Below are positions 24,784 through 35,114 of a stretch of 64,000 bases of DNA, piece after piece. A program made the translations under genes and the position numbers. Positions within the stretch are counted from its first letter, which is position 1. Each line of letters begins with the position of its first letter. The notes under the pieces are model-generated. The model saw nothing but the letters and a program-made list of their open reading frames with translations, was not told the DNA's origin and searched no databases. Source of the DNA: Campylobacter lari (GTDB taxonomy: Bacteria > Campylobacterota > Campylobacteria > Campylobacterales > Campylobacteraceae); NCBI RefSeq assembly GCF_900638335.1, contig NZ_LR134508.1:1-64000 (forward strand), read 5' to 3'.

Positions 24784-25317
24784 TTGAAAAATCTTATAGT
24801 GTGTGCAGGAGGAAATGAGGATTTTAAATTTGCACAAAGTATAGGTATAGGTTTGGTTAATTCTGCATTTTCTCTAGGTAAAATTTTATGTCAAGTAAAG
24901 GTAGATAGAGTGATTTTTATAGGTACATGTGGAATTTACCAAGAAGGAAAAATTTTGGACATTTATGAAAGTTCTAATGCTGCAAATTTAGAATACGCAG
25001 ATTTATTTGACAGTTTCTATACACCTATAGTAAATGAGATTAGATTAAATGTTTCACATGAAACTATGATTAATTCTTCAAATTATATTTGTAAAGATGA
25101 AAATATCGCCCAAGAATTTTTTAAAAAGGGTGTACATATAGAAAATATGGAAGCATATGCGGTGCTTTCTTGTGCAAAAACGCAAGGGATAGAAGGAATT
25201 TGTTATTTATGTGCGACAAATTTTTGTAATGAATTTGCACATGAGGATTTTTTAAAAAACCATCAAAAGGCAAAAGAATTATTAAAAGATTTTTTGTTAG
25301 ATAAAAAACTTATATAG
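24784..25317 (+). CDS. nucleoside phosphorylase-fold protein
   Basis: A 177-residue protein starting at TTG, 7 nt after AAAGG. VDRVIFIGTCGIY (about 39-51) and HIENMEAYAVLSCAK (about 119-133) match the phosphorylase/MTA-nucleosidase fold, in which a Met-Glu pair grips the ribose. It is shorter than typical nucleosidases (about 230), so activity and substrate are uncertain. Its place between ksgA and rlmN is the same as that of the conserved Cj1712 gene. Confidence 0.7.
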   Translation: MKNLIVCAGGNEDFKFAQSIGIGLVNSAFSLGKILCQVKVDRVIFIGTCGIYQEGKILDIYESSNAANLEYADLFDSFYTPIVNEIRLNVSHETMINSSNYICKDENIAQEFFKKGVHIENMEAYAVLSCAKTQGIEGICYLCATNFCNEFAHEDFLKNHQKAKELLKDFLLDKKLI

Positions 25318-25326
25318 GAAAAAAAA

Positions 25327-26397
25327 TTGAGTGAATTAAAAAATATATTAGATTTTACTAAAGAAGAATTGGAAAATTTAGTCCAGCCAAAATTTAGAGC
25401 AAAGCAAATTTTTGAATGGATATATAAAAAATATGTAGATGATTTTTTACAAATGTCATCTTTGCCAAAAGATTTTAGAGCGCACTTGCAAGAAAATTTT
25501 CATTTTTCACCTCTAAAATGTGTGAAAGATGAAAAAAGCAAAGATGGTAGTATAAAATATCTTTTTGAACTTTTAGATGGTAAAAAAATCGAAGCTGTTT
25601 TGCTACCAATGAAAGAAGAACTTGTAGATGAAAATGGAAAAATCATCAAACATGCAAGATATACCATTTGTGTTTCCTCACAAGTGGGGTGTAAAAGTGG
25701 GTGTAGTTTTTGTCTGACTGCTAAAGGCGGTTTGAAAAGAAATTTAAGCGCAGGGGAGATAGTAGGACAAATTTTATGGATCAAAAAACATAACAACATA
25801 CCTTATGAAAGAAGGGTTAATATAGTCTATATGGGTATGGGTGAGCCTTTGGATAATCTTAAAAATGTTTCTAAGGCAGTTAGAATTTTAGCAGATAATG
25901 ATGCTTTGGCAATAAGCCCTAGAAGACAAACTATAAGTACAAGTGGTTTAGCAAAGCAGATCAAAGATCTTGGAGAAATGAATTTAGGTGTGCTTTTGGC
26001 TATTTCGCTCCATGCAGTTAATGATGAGCTTAGAAGTGAATTAATGCCTATTAATAAAGCTTATAATATAGCAAGTATTATGGAAGCAGTGAGAAATTTT
26101 CCTATAGATCAGCGTAAAAGAGTGATGTTTGAATACCTTTTAATCGATGGGATAAATGATAAAATAGAACATGCAAAAGAGCTAGTCAAACTTTTAAATG
26201 GTATAAAAGCCAAAGTAAATTTAATACTTTTTAATCCACATGAAGGAAGTTTATATAAAAGACCAAGCGTTGAAAATGCGGTTAAATTTCAAGATTATTT
26301 AAGTGCAAAAGGTGTTACTTGTACGATAAGAGAAAGTAAAGGGCTTGATATTTCAGCTGCATGCGGACAGCTTAAAGAAAGGCAGAGTAAACAATGA
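25327..26397 (+). CDS. rlmN: 23S rRNA / tRNA adenine-C2 methyltransferase RlmN
   Basis: Radical SAM enzyme that methylates A2503 of 23S rRNA and A37 of some tRNAs. The 356 residues include the iron-sulfur motif CKSGCSFC (Cx3Cx2C, about residue 120), [11 protein letters not shown], and a C-terminal catalytic Cys in [12 protein letters not shown] start with AGGA upstream. Its TGA overlaps the ATG of the next small gene. Confidence 0.95.
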   Translation: MSELKNILDFTKEELENLVQPKFRAKQIFEWIYKKYVDDFLQMSSLPKDFRAHLQENFHFSPLKCVKDEKSKDGSIKYLFELLDGKKIEAVLLPMKEELVDENGKIIKHARYTICVSSQVGCKSGCSFCLTAKGGLKRNLSAGEIVGQILWIKKHNNIPYERRVNIVYMGMGEPLDNLKNVSKAVRILADNDALAISPRRQTISTSGLAKQIKDLGEMNLGVLLAISLHAVNDELRSELMPINKAYNIASIMEAVRNFPIDQRKRVMFEYLLIDGINDKIEHAKELVKLLNGIKAKVNLILFNPHEGSLYKRPSVENAVKFQDYLSAKGVTCTIRESKGLDISAACGQLKERQSKQ

Positions 26398-26504
26398 CTT
26401 TTTTAGATATAGCTCAAATTATTTTTATAAGCATAGTGGTGATCATAGGACTTGGTGGAATTATTTATGTATTAGAAAATGAAGGGAAAAATAATGGTAG
26501 ATAA
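26394..26504 (+). CDS. small membrane protein, 36 residues
   Basis: An ATG overlaps the rlmN stop (ATGA) and opens a 36-codon frame with one hydrophobic helix ([22 protein letters not shown], given here in part as residues 6-27) and a charged tail ENEGKNNGR. The position after rlmN matches that of the small Cj1714 gene of Campylobacter jejuni. Its end overlaps the start of the radical SAM gene. Function unknown. Confidence 0.7.
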   Translation: MTFLDIAQIIFISIVVIIGLGGIIYVLENEGKNNGR

Positions 26505-27504
26505 AAAACAATTGTTAGAAAATCAATTATTTCAAAATAGATATATAAAGCCAAATATTTCTTGGTATTTTTCGTATTTAAATGGTAAAAGAGGAATTGC
26601 TAGAATTTTTAAAGTTCCTTATGCTGCTTTGATGAAAAAATTTTATTTGAAAAAATACTTTGAAAAGAGGGTTTTGGAAGGTAAGGTAGATATTCCTTAT
26701 TTAGAATTAGTTTTAACTACAAGATGTACTTTGCGCTGTGAGTCATGCAATAATTTGATGCAATATTTTTCACCATCAAATCAATATACCTGTACTTTAG
26801 AGGGTATTATAGAATCATTAGATCTACTTTTATCTAAGGTGGACTCTATTGCAAGAGTTAGAATTATAGGTGGAGAACCTTTGTTGTTTAAAGATTTACC
26901 ACAACTAATTGATTATTTAGATGCTCAAAAGAAAATACTAACTTTTGATATTTTAACTAATGCTACTATCGATTTTAAAGAAGATCTGATTTTGAGATTT
27001 AAAAAATCAAAAAAAGCAAGAAAAATAAGTATTTCAGATTATAGAAAATCACCAAATTTAAAAATACCTTTAAAGCAGGAGAGTATTTTAAGCAAACTTA
27101 AGCAAAACAATATAGCATTTTCTTATAACACAATAGATTATTGGTATGATATAGATAAAATTTACAAGCGCGGTAGAAGCAAAGAAGATATAATTAAAAA
27201 TTATTATAATTGTCAGATGTCATGTGTAAGTTTGATGACATCTGAGGGTTTAGAAAATAAACAATTAGCACCTAAAGGAGCCATTTTTGTTTGCCCTATA
27301 TCAAGTTCCTTATCTCGTTTAAAAGGACTTGAAGAATTTAATGGTGATTTTTTAAATTTAGTGGATTCTAAAGAAAGATTTTTTGAATTTTATTCTCAAG
27401 ATTTTTATAAATCTTGTGATTATTGTAGAGATTTTAGTCAGCCTATCAAAAAAATTCCAATTGCAATACAAACAGATAAAGTTTTAAAATTAGAAAAAGA
27501 CTAA
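26494..27504 (+). CDS. radical SAM protein
   Basis: A 336-residue protein with CTLRCESC (Cx3Cx2C, about residue 75) and IIGGEPLLF (SAM-binding GGE), followed by a C-terminal Cys-rich part (YYNCQMSCVS, FVCPIS, CDYCRD) that may bind an auxiliary cluster, SPASM-like. ATG 26494 is preferred because GAAGGG lies 8 nt upstream; an in-frame ATG at 26479 has none. Overlaps the preceding small gene, so translation is coupled. Substrate unknown. Convergent with, and overlapping by 4 nt, the next gene. Confidence 0.82.
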   Translation: MVDKKQLLENQLFQNRYIKPNISWYFSYLNGKRGIARIFKVPYAALMKKFYLKKYFEKRVLEGKVDIPYLELVLTTRCTLRCESCNNLMQYFSPSNQYTCTLEGIIESLDLLLSKVDSIARVRIIGGEPLLFKDLPQLIDYLDAQKKILTFDILTNATIDFKEDLILRFKKSKKARKISISDYRKSPNLKIPLKQESILSKLKQNNIAFSYNTIDYWYDIDKIYKRGRSKEDIIKNYYNCQMSCVSLMTSEGLENKQLAPKGAIFVCPISSSLSRLKGLEEFNGDFLNLVDSKERFFEFYSQDFYKSCDYCRDFSQPIKKIPIAIQTDKVLKLEKD

Positions 27505-28403
27505 GGTAGATTTTTCAAAAATTCATCTTTTATATCTTTTTGAGATTGTATCAAAAATTTTTGATTTTTATATGTAAATTCTAAGCTAAAAGAGTGCAAA
27601 AGTAGTCTTTTAGCACCTGTGATTTGAGCTCTTTCGATATCACTCATTTTTCCATCTAAGATTTGCTCTATTTGTGTTTTTTCTAAACCATATAAAGGCT
27701 CACCTAAAATTTTATGTTTCACATGAAACAAATGTAGTCTTATTTGGTGTTGTCTTCCTGTTAGAGGTTTGGCTAAAACTAAACTAGCATCTAAATTTTC
27801 AAAATATTCTAAAGTGTAAAATTGTGTTAAAGCTTCTTTGCCATTCTCACAAATATGCATTCTAGTTTTTACTGCATCATAGTCTTTAGCTAAATCCATG
27901 CTTTTATCTACTATAAATTCTTTTCCGGTTTTTCCTTTTACTAGTGCAAGATAGCTTTTTTGCACTAATCTTTTTTCAAACATGGTTTTTAACTCAATTT
28001 GTGCATTTTTATGTTTAGCTATGAGCAAAAGCCCGCTTGTTTCTTTATCTAATCTATGAGCCACGCAAGCTTTTTCACCCCATAAATGCCAAATTTCATC
28101 ACAAAGACTATAAGCACAATTGCGTCCATTAGGATGAGTTAGCACACCGCTTGGTTTTTCTACGATAGCAAAACCTTCATTTTCATAAACTATTTCCAAT
28201 CCTTTAGGATTATTTTCATATACGATTAATTCCACTAAACCATCTAAAAATTTGTTTTTTTCTTCTACCAAATTTCCATTACAAAATAGTCTTTTTTTGT
28301 CAATGAGTTTTTGTGCTTCACACATAGAAATTTTTAACTCATCCATAAGTAGTCTAAATGCCTTTTTTCCATTATTTGATAGTTTCTTTTTTATATATGC
28401 CAT
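27501..28403 (-). CDS. RluA-family pseudouridine synthase
   Basis: A 300-residue enzyme with an S4-like N-terminus and the RluA catalytic motif VAHRLDKETSGLLLIAK (catalytic Asp, about residue 119), then TGRQHQIRLHLFH. It isomerises uridines in rRNA or tRNA; exact site not assignable. Overlaps the radical SAM gene tail-to-tail. Confidence 0.9.
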   Translation of the reverse strand: MAYIKKKLSNNGKKAFRLLMDELKISMCEAQKLIDKKRLFCNGNLVEEKNKFLDGLVELIVYENNPKGLEIVYENEGFAIVEKPSGVLTHPNGRNCAYSLCDEIWHLWGEKACVAHRLDKETSGLLLIAKHKNAQIELKTMFEKRLVQKSYLALVKGKTGKEFIVDKSMDLAKDYDAVKTRMHICENGKEALTQFYTLEYFENLDASLVLAKPLTGRQHQIRLHLFHVKHKILGEPLYGLEKTQIEQILDGKMSDIERAQITGAKRLLLHSFSLEFTYKNQKFLIQSQKDIKDEFLKNLP

Positions 28404-28482
28404 TTAATAACTTTCTTAGGTAATTTATAATAAAATTCAAGCTATTTTTTCATAAAAAATTATATAAAAAAAGGTCTTGAAA

Positions 28483-29811
28483 ATGGTTGAAAGATATAGC
28501 AGAGAAATCATGGCTAAAAAATGGGACATGCAAGCAAAATATGATGCATGGTTAAAAGTAGAATTAGCTGCTGTGAAAGCGTGGAATAAACTTGGTCTCA
28601 TTAAAGATGATGATTGTGAAAAAATTATAAAAAATGCAAAATTTGACATAGCAAGAATAGATGAGATAGAAAAAACTACCAAGCATGATGTTATCGCTTT
28701 TTTAACTAGCGTGAGTGAAAGTTTGGGCGAGGAAAGTCGTTTTGTGCATTATGCAATGACAAGTTCAGATTGTATTGATACTGCAGTTGCTTTGCAGATT
28801 AAAGATAGTTTAGAACTAATCTTGCAAGATTTAGATCAAGTTTTAGCAGCGATTAAAACAAGAGCATATGAGCATAAAAATACCTTAATGGTAGGAAGAA
28901 GTCATGGAATTCATGGAGAGCCTATAACTTTTGGTTTGGTTTTGGCTATTTGGTATGATTCGCTAGTTCATGCAAAAGATTTAATCATTCACGCAAAAGA
29001 AGTGATAAGCTATGGAAAAATCAGCGGTGCTATGGGAAATTTTGCTCATGCTCCGCTTGAATTTGAAGAAGAAGTTTGTAAAAACTTAGATCTTAAGCCA
29101 GCGCCCGTTTCAAATCAAGTTATACAAAGAGATCGCTACGTACAGGTTATCTCGGCTTTAGCTATTTTAGCTTCAAGTTGTGAGCAAATTGCCGTTGCGA
29201 TCCGCCATTTTCAAAGAACAGAAGTATATGAAGCTGAAGAGTATTTTTCTCAAGGACAAAAAGGAAGTTCAGCTATGCCGCATAAAAGAAATCCTGTTTT
29301 GAGTGAAAATATAACTGGTCTTTGTAGAATGATAAGAGCTTATGTAACACCTGCTTTAGAAAATGTAGCATTGTGGCATGAAAGAGATATATCACATTCT
29401 AGTGTAGAAAGATTTGTATTACCTGATGCTTTTATCACTACCGATTTTATGCTTTCAAGATTATGTGGTGTGATAGAAAAGCTTTTGGTGTATCCAGAAA
29501 ATATGATGAAAAATTTAAATTTAACTGGAGGGCTTGTATTTTCTCAAAGAGTATTGCTTGAACTTCCATTTAAAGGTATAAGTAGAGAAGAAGCTTACAA
29601 GATCGTTCAAAGAAATGCTATGAAGGTTTGGGCTGATTTGCAAAATGGTAAGCCTGCTTTAAATGAAAAAGGTGAGAGTTTGTTTTTATTAGCTTTATTA
29701 GCTGATGAGGATTTGAAAAAGTCTTTAAGTGAAGCAGATATTAGAAATTGTTTTGATTATAATTACTATACAAAGAACGTAGATAAAATTTTTGAAAGAA
29801 CTTTTAAATAA
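28483..29811 (+). CDS. purB: adenylosuccinate lyase
   Basis: Catalyses two fumarate-releasing steps of purine synthesis. The 442 residues contain the lyase signature GSSAMPHKRNP (about residue 264) and the TSSDCIDTA and RSHGIHGEP blocks. The start is placed at ATG 28483, 8 nt after AAGG; a TTG two codons earlier is less likely. Followed by nrdA. Confidence 0.96.
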   Translation: MVERYSREIMAKKWDMQAKYDAWLKVELAAVKAWNKLGLIKDDDCEKIIKNAKFDIARIDEIEKTTKHDVIAFLTSVSESLGEESRFVHYAMTSSDCIDTAVALQIKDSLELILQDLDQVLAAIKTRAYEHKNTLMVGRSHGIHGEPITFGLVLAIWYDSLVHAKDLIIHAKEVISYGKISGAMGNFAHAPLEFEEEVCKNLDLKPAPVSNQVIQRDRYVQVISALAILASSCEQIAVAIRHFQRTEVYEAEEYFSQGQKGSSAMPHKRNPVLSENITGLCRMIRAYVTPALENVALWHERDISHSSVERFVLPDAFITTDFMLSRLCGVIEKLLVYPENMMKNLNLTGGLVFSQRVLLELPFKGISREEAYKIVQRNAMKVWADLQNGKPALNEKGESLFLLALLADEDLKKSLSEADIRNCFDYNYYTKNVDKIFERTFK

Positions 29812-29828
29812 TAAATTAGGGGTTGTGA

Positions 29829-32204
29829 GTGAAAGTATTAAAAAGAAATGGTAGAACTGAAGAGTTAGATGTTTCTAAGATTAAAAAATATACCACTGAT
29901 GCGGTGGCAAATTTGGAAAATGTTAGCCAAAGTGAGCTTGAAGTAGATGCAAAAATTCAATTTCGTGATGGTATAACAACAGAAGAAATTCAACAAACTC
30001 TTATAAAAACAGCAGTAGATAAGATAGATATTGATAGGCCTAATTGGACCTTTGTTGCTGCAAGATTGTTTTTATATGATTTATATAAAAAAGTAAGTGG
30101 TTATAATGGATATAAACATTTAAGAGAATACCTTGAAAAAGGTGAAAAAGAAGGTAGGATTTTAATTGGCTTAAAAGAAAAATATGATTTAGATGATCTT
30201 AATGCTTATATCAAGCCAGAGCGTGATTTGCAATTTACCTATCTTGGTATAAAAACTTTATATGATAGATATTTGATTAAAGATTCTAAAGGTATGCCTA
30301 TAGAATTACCACAGCAAATGTTTATGGCTATTGCGATGTTTTTAGCGCAAAATGAGTTAGATTCTCAAACTTGGGCTAAGAAATTTTATGACTTAATCTC
30401 GACTTTTGAAGTAATGCTTGCAACTCCAACCCTTTCAAATGCAAGAACTACAAGACACCAGTTAAGCTCATGTTATATAGGAAGCACACCCGATAACATA
30501 GAAGGGATTTTTGATTCTTATCAAGAAATGGCGCTTTTATCTAAATTTGGTGGCGGTATAGGCTGGGATTGGTCTAAGGTGCGTGCTATGGGAGGAAGTA
30601 TAGATGGGCATAAAAATGCAGCAGGTGGGATCATACCATTTTTAAAAATCACCAACGATATAGCCGTTGCTGTTGATCAACTTGGTACTAGAAAAGGTGC
30701 AATTGCAGTTTATATTGAACCTTGGCATATGGATATTAATGACTTTTTAGATTTGCGTAAAAACTCAGGCGAGGAAAGAAGAAGAGCGCATGAGCTTTTT
30801 CCTGCTTTGTGGATCAATGATTTATTTATGAAAAGAGTAAGGACAAATGACAAATGGACGCTTTTTGATCCTGCTGATACAGCAAGTTTGTGTGATTTAT
30901 ACGGTGAAGAATTTGAGAAAAAATATGAAGAATTTGAAAAAGATGAAAGCATAGCTAAAGAAATTGTTGATGCAAAAGAGCTTTGGAAAAAAATACTTTT
31001 ATCTTATTTTGAAACAGGTATGCCATTTTTATGTTTTAAAGATAGCGCAAATAAAACAAATCCAAATTCACATGTAGGGATTATAAGAAGTTCGAATTTA
31101 TGTACAGAAATTTTTCAAAATACAGATCCAAATTATTATCAAGTCAAAATTGTATTTGATGATAAAACAGAACTTCATTTAGACGAGGATGAAGAGCTTA
31201 TAATAGATGGAGGATACAAAAAACTTGCTAAGAAAGTTTCTACTTTAGATAGCATTAATGGCAAAAAAGTTTATATAGTAGAAAAATATAAAAACGAAGG
31301 AAAAACTGCAGTTTGTAATCTGGCAAGTGTAAATTTGAGCAAAATTAACACTAAAGAAGACATTCAAAGAGTAGTACCAACGGCCATAAGAATGCTTGAT
31401 AATGTGATTGATTTAAATTTTTATCCTCACGTAAAGGTTAAAAATACCAATCTGAAATCACGTGCTATAGGGCTTGGTGTAATGGGTGAAGCACAAATGT
31501 TGGCTGAAGCTCAAATTTATTGGGGTTCTAATGAACATTTTGAAAAAATTGACCATATTATGGAGATGATCAGTTATGAAGCTATTTTAGCTAGTTCAAA
31601 TTTAGCTTTAGAAAAAGGAAGCTATCCTGATTTTGAAGGCTCAAATTGGAGTAAAGGTATAGTACCAATTGATGTAGCAAATGAAAATGCTAAAAAACTT
31701 ACCGCGAGTGAGGGGTTGTTTGATCAAAGTGAGTGTGATTGGGAAAAATTAAGAGAAAAACTAAAAAGAGATGGTATAAGAAATGGTTATTTAATGGCCA
31801 TAGCGCCAACTTCTTCTATCTCTATTTTAGTGGGTACTACTCAAACAATTGAGCCTGTATATAAAAGAAAATGGTTTGAGCAAAACTTAAGCGGTATGAT
31901 ACCAACTGTGGTGCCAAATTTAAGTGCTAATACTTGGCAGTATTATACCCCTGCTTATGAGCTTGATCAAAAAATCTTAGTAAAAGCAGCAGCAATTCGT
32001 GGTAAATGGATTGATCAAGGTCAATCATTAAATATTTTTGTTTCTTTAGATAAAGCAAGCGGTGGATATTTAAATGAAATTTATCAACTTGCTTGGGAAT
32101 TAGGTGTTAAATCAACTTATTATCTAAGAAGTGAAAGTCCTGATAGTCAAAAAGTAAATGATGATGTGGTTGATAGAACTATAGAATGTGAAGGTTGTCA
32201 ATAA
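29829..32204 (+). CDS. nrdA: ribonucleoside-diphosphate reductase, alpha subunit (class Ia)
   Basis: Aerobic ribonucleotide reductase large subunit. The 791 residues have an N-terminal ATP-cone (VLKRNGRTEELDVSK), the active-site Cys pair (LSSCYIGSTPDN; NLCTEI), NLASVNLSKI, and the redox-active C-terminal CEGC. GTG start after purB. The small subunit nrdB is not in this window. Pairs functionally with the anaerobic nrdDG near 55 kb. Confidence 0.96.
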   Translation: MKVLKRNGRTEELDVSKIKKYTTDAVANLENVSQSELEVDAKIQFRDGITTEEIQQTLIKTAVDKIDIDRPNWTFVAARLFLYDLYKKVSGYNGYKHLREYLEKGEKEGRILIGLKEKYDLDDLNAYIKPERDLQFTYLGIKTLYDRYLIKDSKGMPIELPQQMFMAIAMFLAQNELDSQTWAKKFYDLISTFEVMLATPTLSNARTTRHQLSSCYIGSTPDNIEGIFDSYQEMALLSKFGGGIGWDWSKVRAMGGSIDGHKNAAGGIIPFLKITNDIAVAVDQLGTRKGAIAVYIEPWHMDINDFLDLRKNSGEERRRAHELFPALWINDLFMKRVRTNDKWTLFDPADTASLCDLYGEEFEKKYEEFEKDESIAKEIVDAKELWKKILLSYFETGMPFLCFKDSANKTNPNSHVGIIRSSNLCTEIFQNTDPNYYQVKIVFDDKTELHLDEDEELIIDGGYKKLAKKVSTLDSINGKKVYIVEKYKNEGKTAVCNLASVNLSKINTKEDIQRVVPTAIRMLDNVIDLNFYPHVKVKNTNLKSRAIGLGVMGEAQMLAEAQIYWGSNEHFEKIDHIMEMISYEAILASSNLALEKGSYPDFEGSNWSKGIVPIDVANENAKKLTASEGLFDQSECDWEKLREKLKRDGIRNGYLMAIAPTSSISILVGTTQTIEPVYKRKWFEQNLSGMIPTVVPNLSANTWQYYTPAYELDQKILVKAAAIRGKWIDQGQSLNIFVSLDKASGGYLNEIYQLAWELGVKSTYYLRSESPDSQKVNDDVVDRTIECEGCQ

Positions 32205-32219
32205 AAATGGAGAAACAAA

Positions 32220-34205
32220 ATGCATACAAAAAACTCACTACCGGAGCTTACGCTTAGGGGTATAATACTAGGAAGTATTTTAACGATTATTTTTACCGCC
32301 TCAAATGTATATTTGGGGCTTAAAGTCGGTCTTACTTTTTCTACTTCTATTCCTGCCGTTGTGATTGCAATGGCTGTTTTAAAAATCTTTAAAGACTCTA
32401 ATATTTTAGAAAATAATATGGTTCAAACTCAAGTTTCAGCCGCAGGTACACTTTCGGCTGTGATTTTTGTTATACCAGGTCTTTTTATGTGTGGGTATTG
32501 GTTTGAATTCCCACTTTGGCTTACTTTTATGCTCTGTCTTTGCGGGGGTGGATTAGGCGTGCTTTTTACTATACCTTTGCGTAGAGCTATGGTAGTGGAG
32601 AGTAAATTAGCTTATCCTGAAGGAAGAGCTGCTGCTGAAATTTTAAAAGTGGCCAATAAAGATCAAGCTGATAAAAAAGGAAAAGTAGGCTTAAAAGAAA
32701 TCACACTTGGCGTGGCTTTTGCTTCTGTAATAAGTCTTTTTTCAAGCGGTTTTAAACTACTTTCAAGTGGAAGTAGTTTTGCATTCATTTGGCAAAAAAT
32801 GACTTTTGGTTTTTCTATGGGTTATTCAGTGGCGCTTTTGGGTGCTGGATACTTAGTAGGTATAGCAGGAGGTGTTGCATTGCTTGCGGGTATGGTGCTT
32901 GCTTGGATGGTTTTTGTGCCATATTTTTCTATTAAAGAAAGTTTTGATACTAGTTTAAGTGCACTTGATATAGCTAATCAAATTTGGGCTCAAAAAGTGC
33001 GTTTAATAGGTACAGGAGCTATTGCTATAGCAGCATTATGGACTCTAATAGAACTTGCAAAGCCTGTTTATGATGGTATGAAAAATATGCTTAAAAAAAC
33101 TTCATTAAACCTCTCACAAGATCCTAAAGATATGGATTTGTCTTTAAAAGCTATGCTAGGTTTATTTGTACTTATGTGTATAGGCTTGTTTATTTCATTT
33201 TACGCTTTTGTGGCTGATTCAAATTTGGCAAGTGGCTACCAAATTCTTTTTGCTTTGGTAGGAACTTTAGTAGCTATTTTTATAGGCTTTTTTGTAGCTT
33301 CTGCTTGCGGATATATGGCAGGTTTAGTGGGTTCATCATCTTCTCCTATTTCAGGTATAGGATTAATTGGGATTATGATTTCTTCTTTGATTATTTTACT
33401 TTTGGGTTATCAAGTAGATTTATTTAACGATCCTTTGATGTCTAAATTTGCCATCGCTTTTGCTATATTTACTACTAGTGTTATTTTAGCAACTGCTGCT
33501 ATTTCTAATGATAATTTGCAAGATTTAAAAACTGGCTATTTAGTGGGTGCAACTCCTTGGAAGCAACAAGTTTCTTTGATTATAGGTTGTGTGTTTGGTG
33601 CTTTAGCTATAGCTCCTGTTTTAAATTTATTATATCAAGCTTATGGTTTTGTAGGTGCAATGCCAAGAGAGGGAATGGATGAGGCAAATGCACTTGCTGC
33701 ACCACAAGCAAATTTGATGAGTACTATAGCACAAGGCATTTTTAACGCTAATATCGATTGGAGTTATATTATAGCAGGTGCTTTTGTAGGTGTTGGTATA
33801 ATCATCATCGATCGTTTATTAAGAAAGAAAAATATGTCTTTACCACCTTTAGCTGTGGGTATAGGTATATATTTACCACCTGCTGTTAATATGCCTTTGT
33901 TTGTAGGTGGATTATTGGCATATTTAATCAAAAAGCGTTTGGAGCAAAGATATGCTAAAAATGCACATAAAAAAGAACTCATTCAAGAGCATGAGCAAAA
34001 AGGAACCTTGTTTGCCTCTGGTTTGATAGTAGGTGAGAGTTTGTTTGGAGTGTTAATAGCTGGTTTAACTGTACTTTCTATTAGTAGAGGTGGGGCTGAA
34101 GATCCACTTGCTATTGTAACTTCATTTAAAGATGAAGGGGTTATAGGCTTTGTAGTTTTTGTAGCGATTATGCTAATTTTTGCAAGAAGAGTACTTAAAA
34201 AATGA
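32220..34205 (+). CDS. OPT-family oligopeptide transporter
   Basis: A 661-residue multi-pass inner-membrane protein. The N-terminus ([29 protein letters not shown]) and [26 protein letters not shown] blocks fit the OPT family, whose members move peptides or metal chelates with protons. About 14-16 hydrophobic helices. Same product type and position before uppP as Cj0204. Stop overlaps the uppP ATG (ATGA). Confidence 0.92.
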   Translation: MHTKNSLPELTLRGIILGSILTIIFTASNVYLGLKVGLTFSTSIPAVVIAMAVLKIFKDSNILENNMVQTQVSAAGTLSAVIFVIPGLFMCGYWFEFPLWLTFMLCLCGGGLGVLFTIPLRRAMVVESKLAYPEGRAAAEILKVANKDQADKKGKVGLKEITLGVAFASVISLFSSGFKLLSSGSSFAFIWQKMTFGFSMGYSVALLGAGYLVGIAGGVALLAGMVLAWMVFVPYFSIKESFDTSLSALDIANQIWAQKVRLIGTGAIAIAALWTLIELAKPVYDGMKNMLKKTSLNLSQDPKDMDLSLKAMLGLFVLMCIGLFISFYAFVADSNLASGYQILFALVGTLVAIFIGFFVASACGYMAGLVGSSSSPISGIGLIGIMISSLIILLLGYQVDLFNDPLMSKFAIAFAIFTTSVILATAAISNDNLQDLKTGYLVGATPWKQQVSLIIGCVFGALAIAPVLNLLYQAYGFVGAMPREGMDEANALAAPQANLMSTIAQGIFNANIDWSYIIAGAFVGVGIIIIDRLLRKKNMSLPPLAVGIGIYLPPAVNMPLFVGGLLAYLIKKRLEQRYAKNAHKKELIQEHEQKGTLFASGLIVGESLFGVLIAGLTVLSISRGGAEDPLAIVTSFKDEGVIGFVVFVAIMLIFARRVLKK

Positions 34206-35008
34206 ATTTAGATTATTATTATGCTTTGATTTTAGGAATTATCGAAGGTTTGACAGAATTTTTACCTATTTCATCTACTGGGCATATGATTTTAGGTGCT
34301 GAAATTTTAGGTTTAAAGATAGATGATTTTTGGAGAAGTTTTTTCATCATCATTCAGCTTGGTTCTATACTAGCAGTGATTTTTATTTTTAAAGAAAAAC
34401 TAACTCAAAAACTTGATATTTGGTTAAAACTTGCTGTGGGTTTTTTGCCTGCAGGCGGGGTAGGTTTTATAGCATATAAGTTTTTAAAAGAAATATTTAA
34501 TGGTTATACCGTGGCTACTATGTTAATTATTGGCGGGATTATTTTTATTATCATAGAACTTAAACATAGAAAAAAAGACTATACAATCCACTCTTTAGAT
34601 GAGGTAAGCTACAAACAAGCTTTTTTGATAGGTTTAACCCAAGCTCTTGCTATCATACCGGGTACTTCAAGAAGCGGAGCAAGTATCATAGGTGGATTAT
34701 TGCTTGGGCTTGATCGTAAAGTTGCTTCTGAATTTTCGTTTTTACTTGCAATTCCTACCATGATTATTGCAACAGCTTATAGTATTTATAAAGAACCACA
34801 GGTTTTAAGCAATATGAATAATTTCATTCCTTTAGCCATAGGTTTTATAACGGCTTTTGTAGTGGCTTTTGTAGTAATTAAAATATTTTTAAAATTAATC
34901 AGCAAGATAAACTTTATACCTTTTGGAATTTATAGGATAATTTTAGGTTTTGTATTTTTATACCTTTTTATGAGCGGTGCTTTAGATATATCAAGAACGG
35001 GTGTTTGA
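34202..35008 (+). CDS. uppP: undecaprenyl-diphosphatase
   Basis: Recycles the lipid carrier of peptidoglycan synthesis; loss affects bacitracin resistance. The 268-residue membrane protein shows [18 protein letters not shown] (residues 13-30) and the catalytic [10 protein letters not shown] (about residue 156). Translationally coupled to the OPT transporter. Confidence 0.96.
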   Translation: MNLDYYYALILGIIEGLTEFLPISSTGHMILGAEILGLKIDDFWRSFFIIIQLGSILAVIFIFKEKLTQKLDIWLKLAVGFLPAGGVGFIAYKFLKEIFNGYTVATMLIIGGIIFIIIELKHRKKDYTIHSLDEVSYKQAFLIGLTQALAIIPGTSRSGASIIGGLLLGLDRKVASEFSFLLAIPTMIIATAYSIYKEPQVLSNMNNFIPLAIGFITAFVVAFVVIKIFLKLISKINFIPFGIYRIILGFVFLYLFMSGALDISRTGV

Positions 35009-35082
35009 AATATAAAAATATCCTTTATTTAAAAAAAGTTTAAGTTTTTCATAGCTAAAATTAGTCTTATATTTTAATTTAA

Positions 35083-35100
35083 GCTCACAAGGTTAGTGAG
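35083..35100 (+). promoter_or_regulatory. small hairpin in the thrS leader
   Basis: CTCAC at 35084-35088 can pair with GTGAG at 35096-35100 just upstream of the thrS ribosome site (AAGGGT, 35106-35110). This could modulate translation, as known for thrS in Escherichia coli, but the stem is short and the case is weak. Confidence 0.25.
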
Positions 35101-35114
35101 TGTTAAGGGTAGAA

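Noticed and set aside
35083-35100. A T-box riboswitch upstream of thrS
   Set aside because: The gap is under 110 nt, lacks the conserved T-box sequence, and T-boxes are not expected in this phylum; only a small stem is seen.
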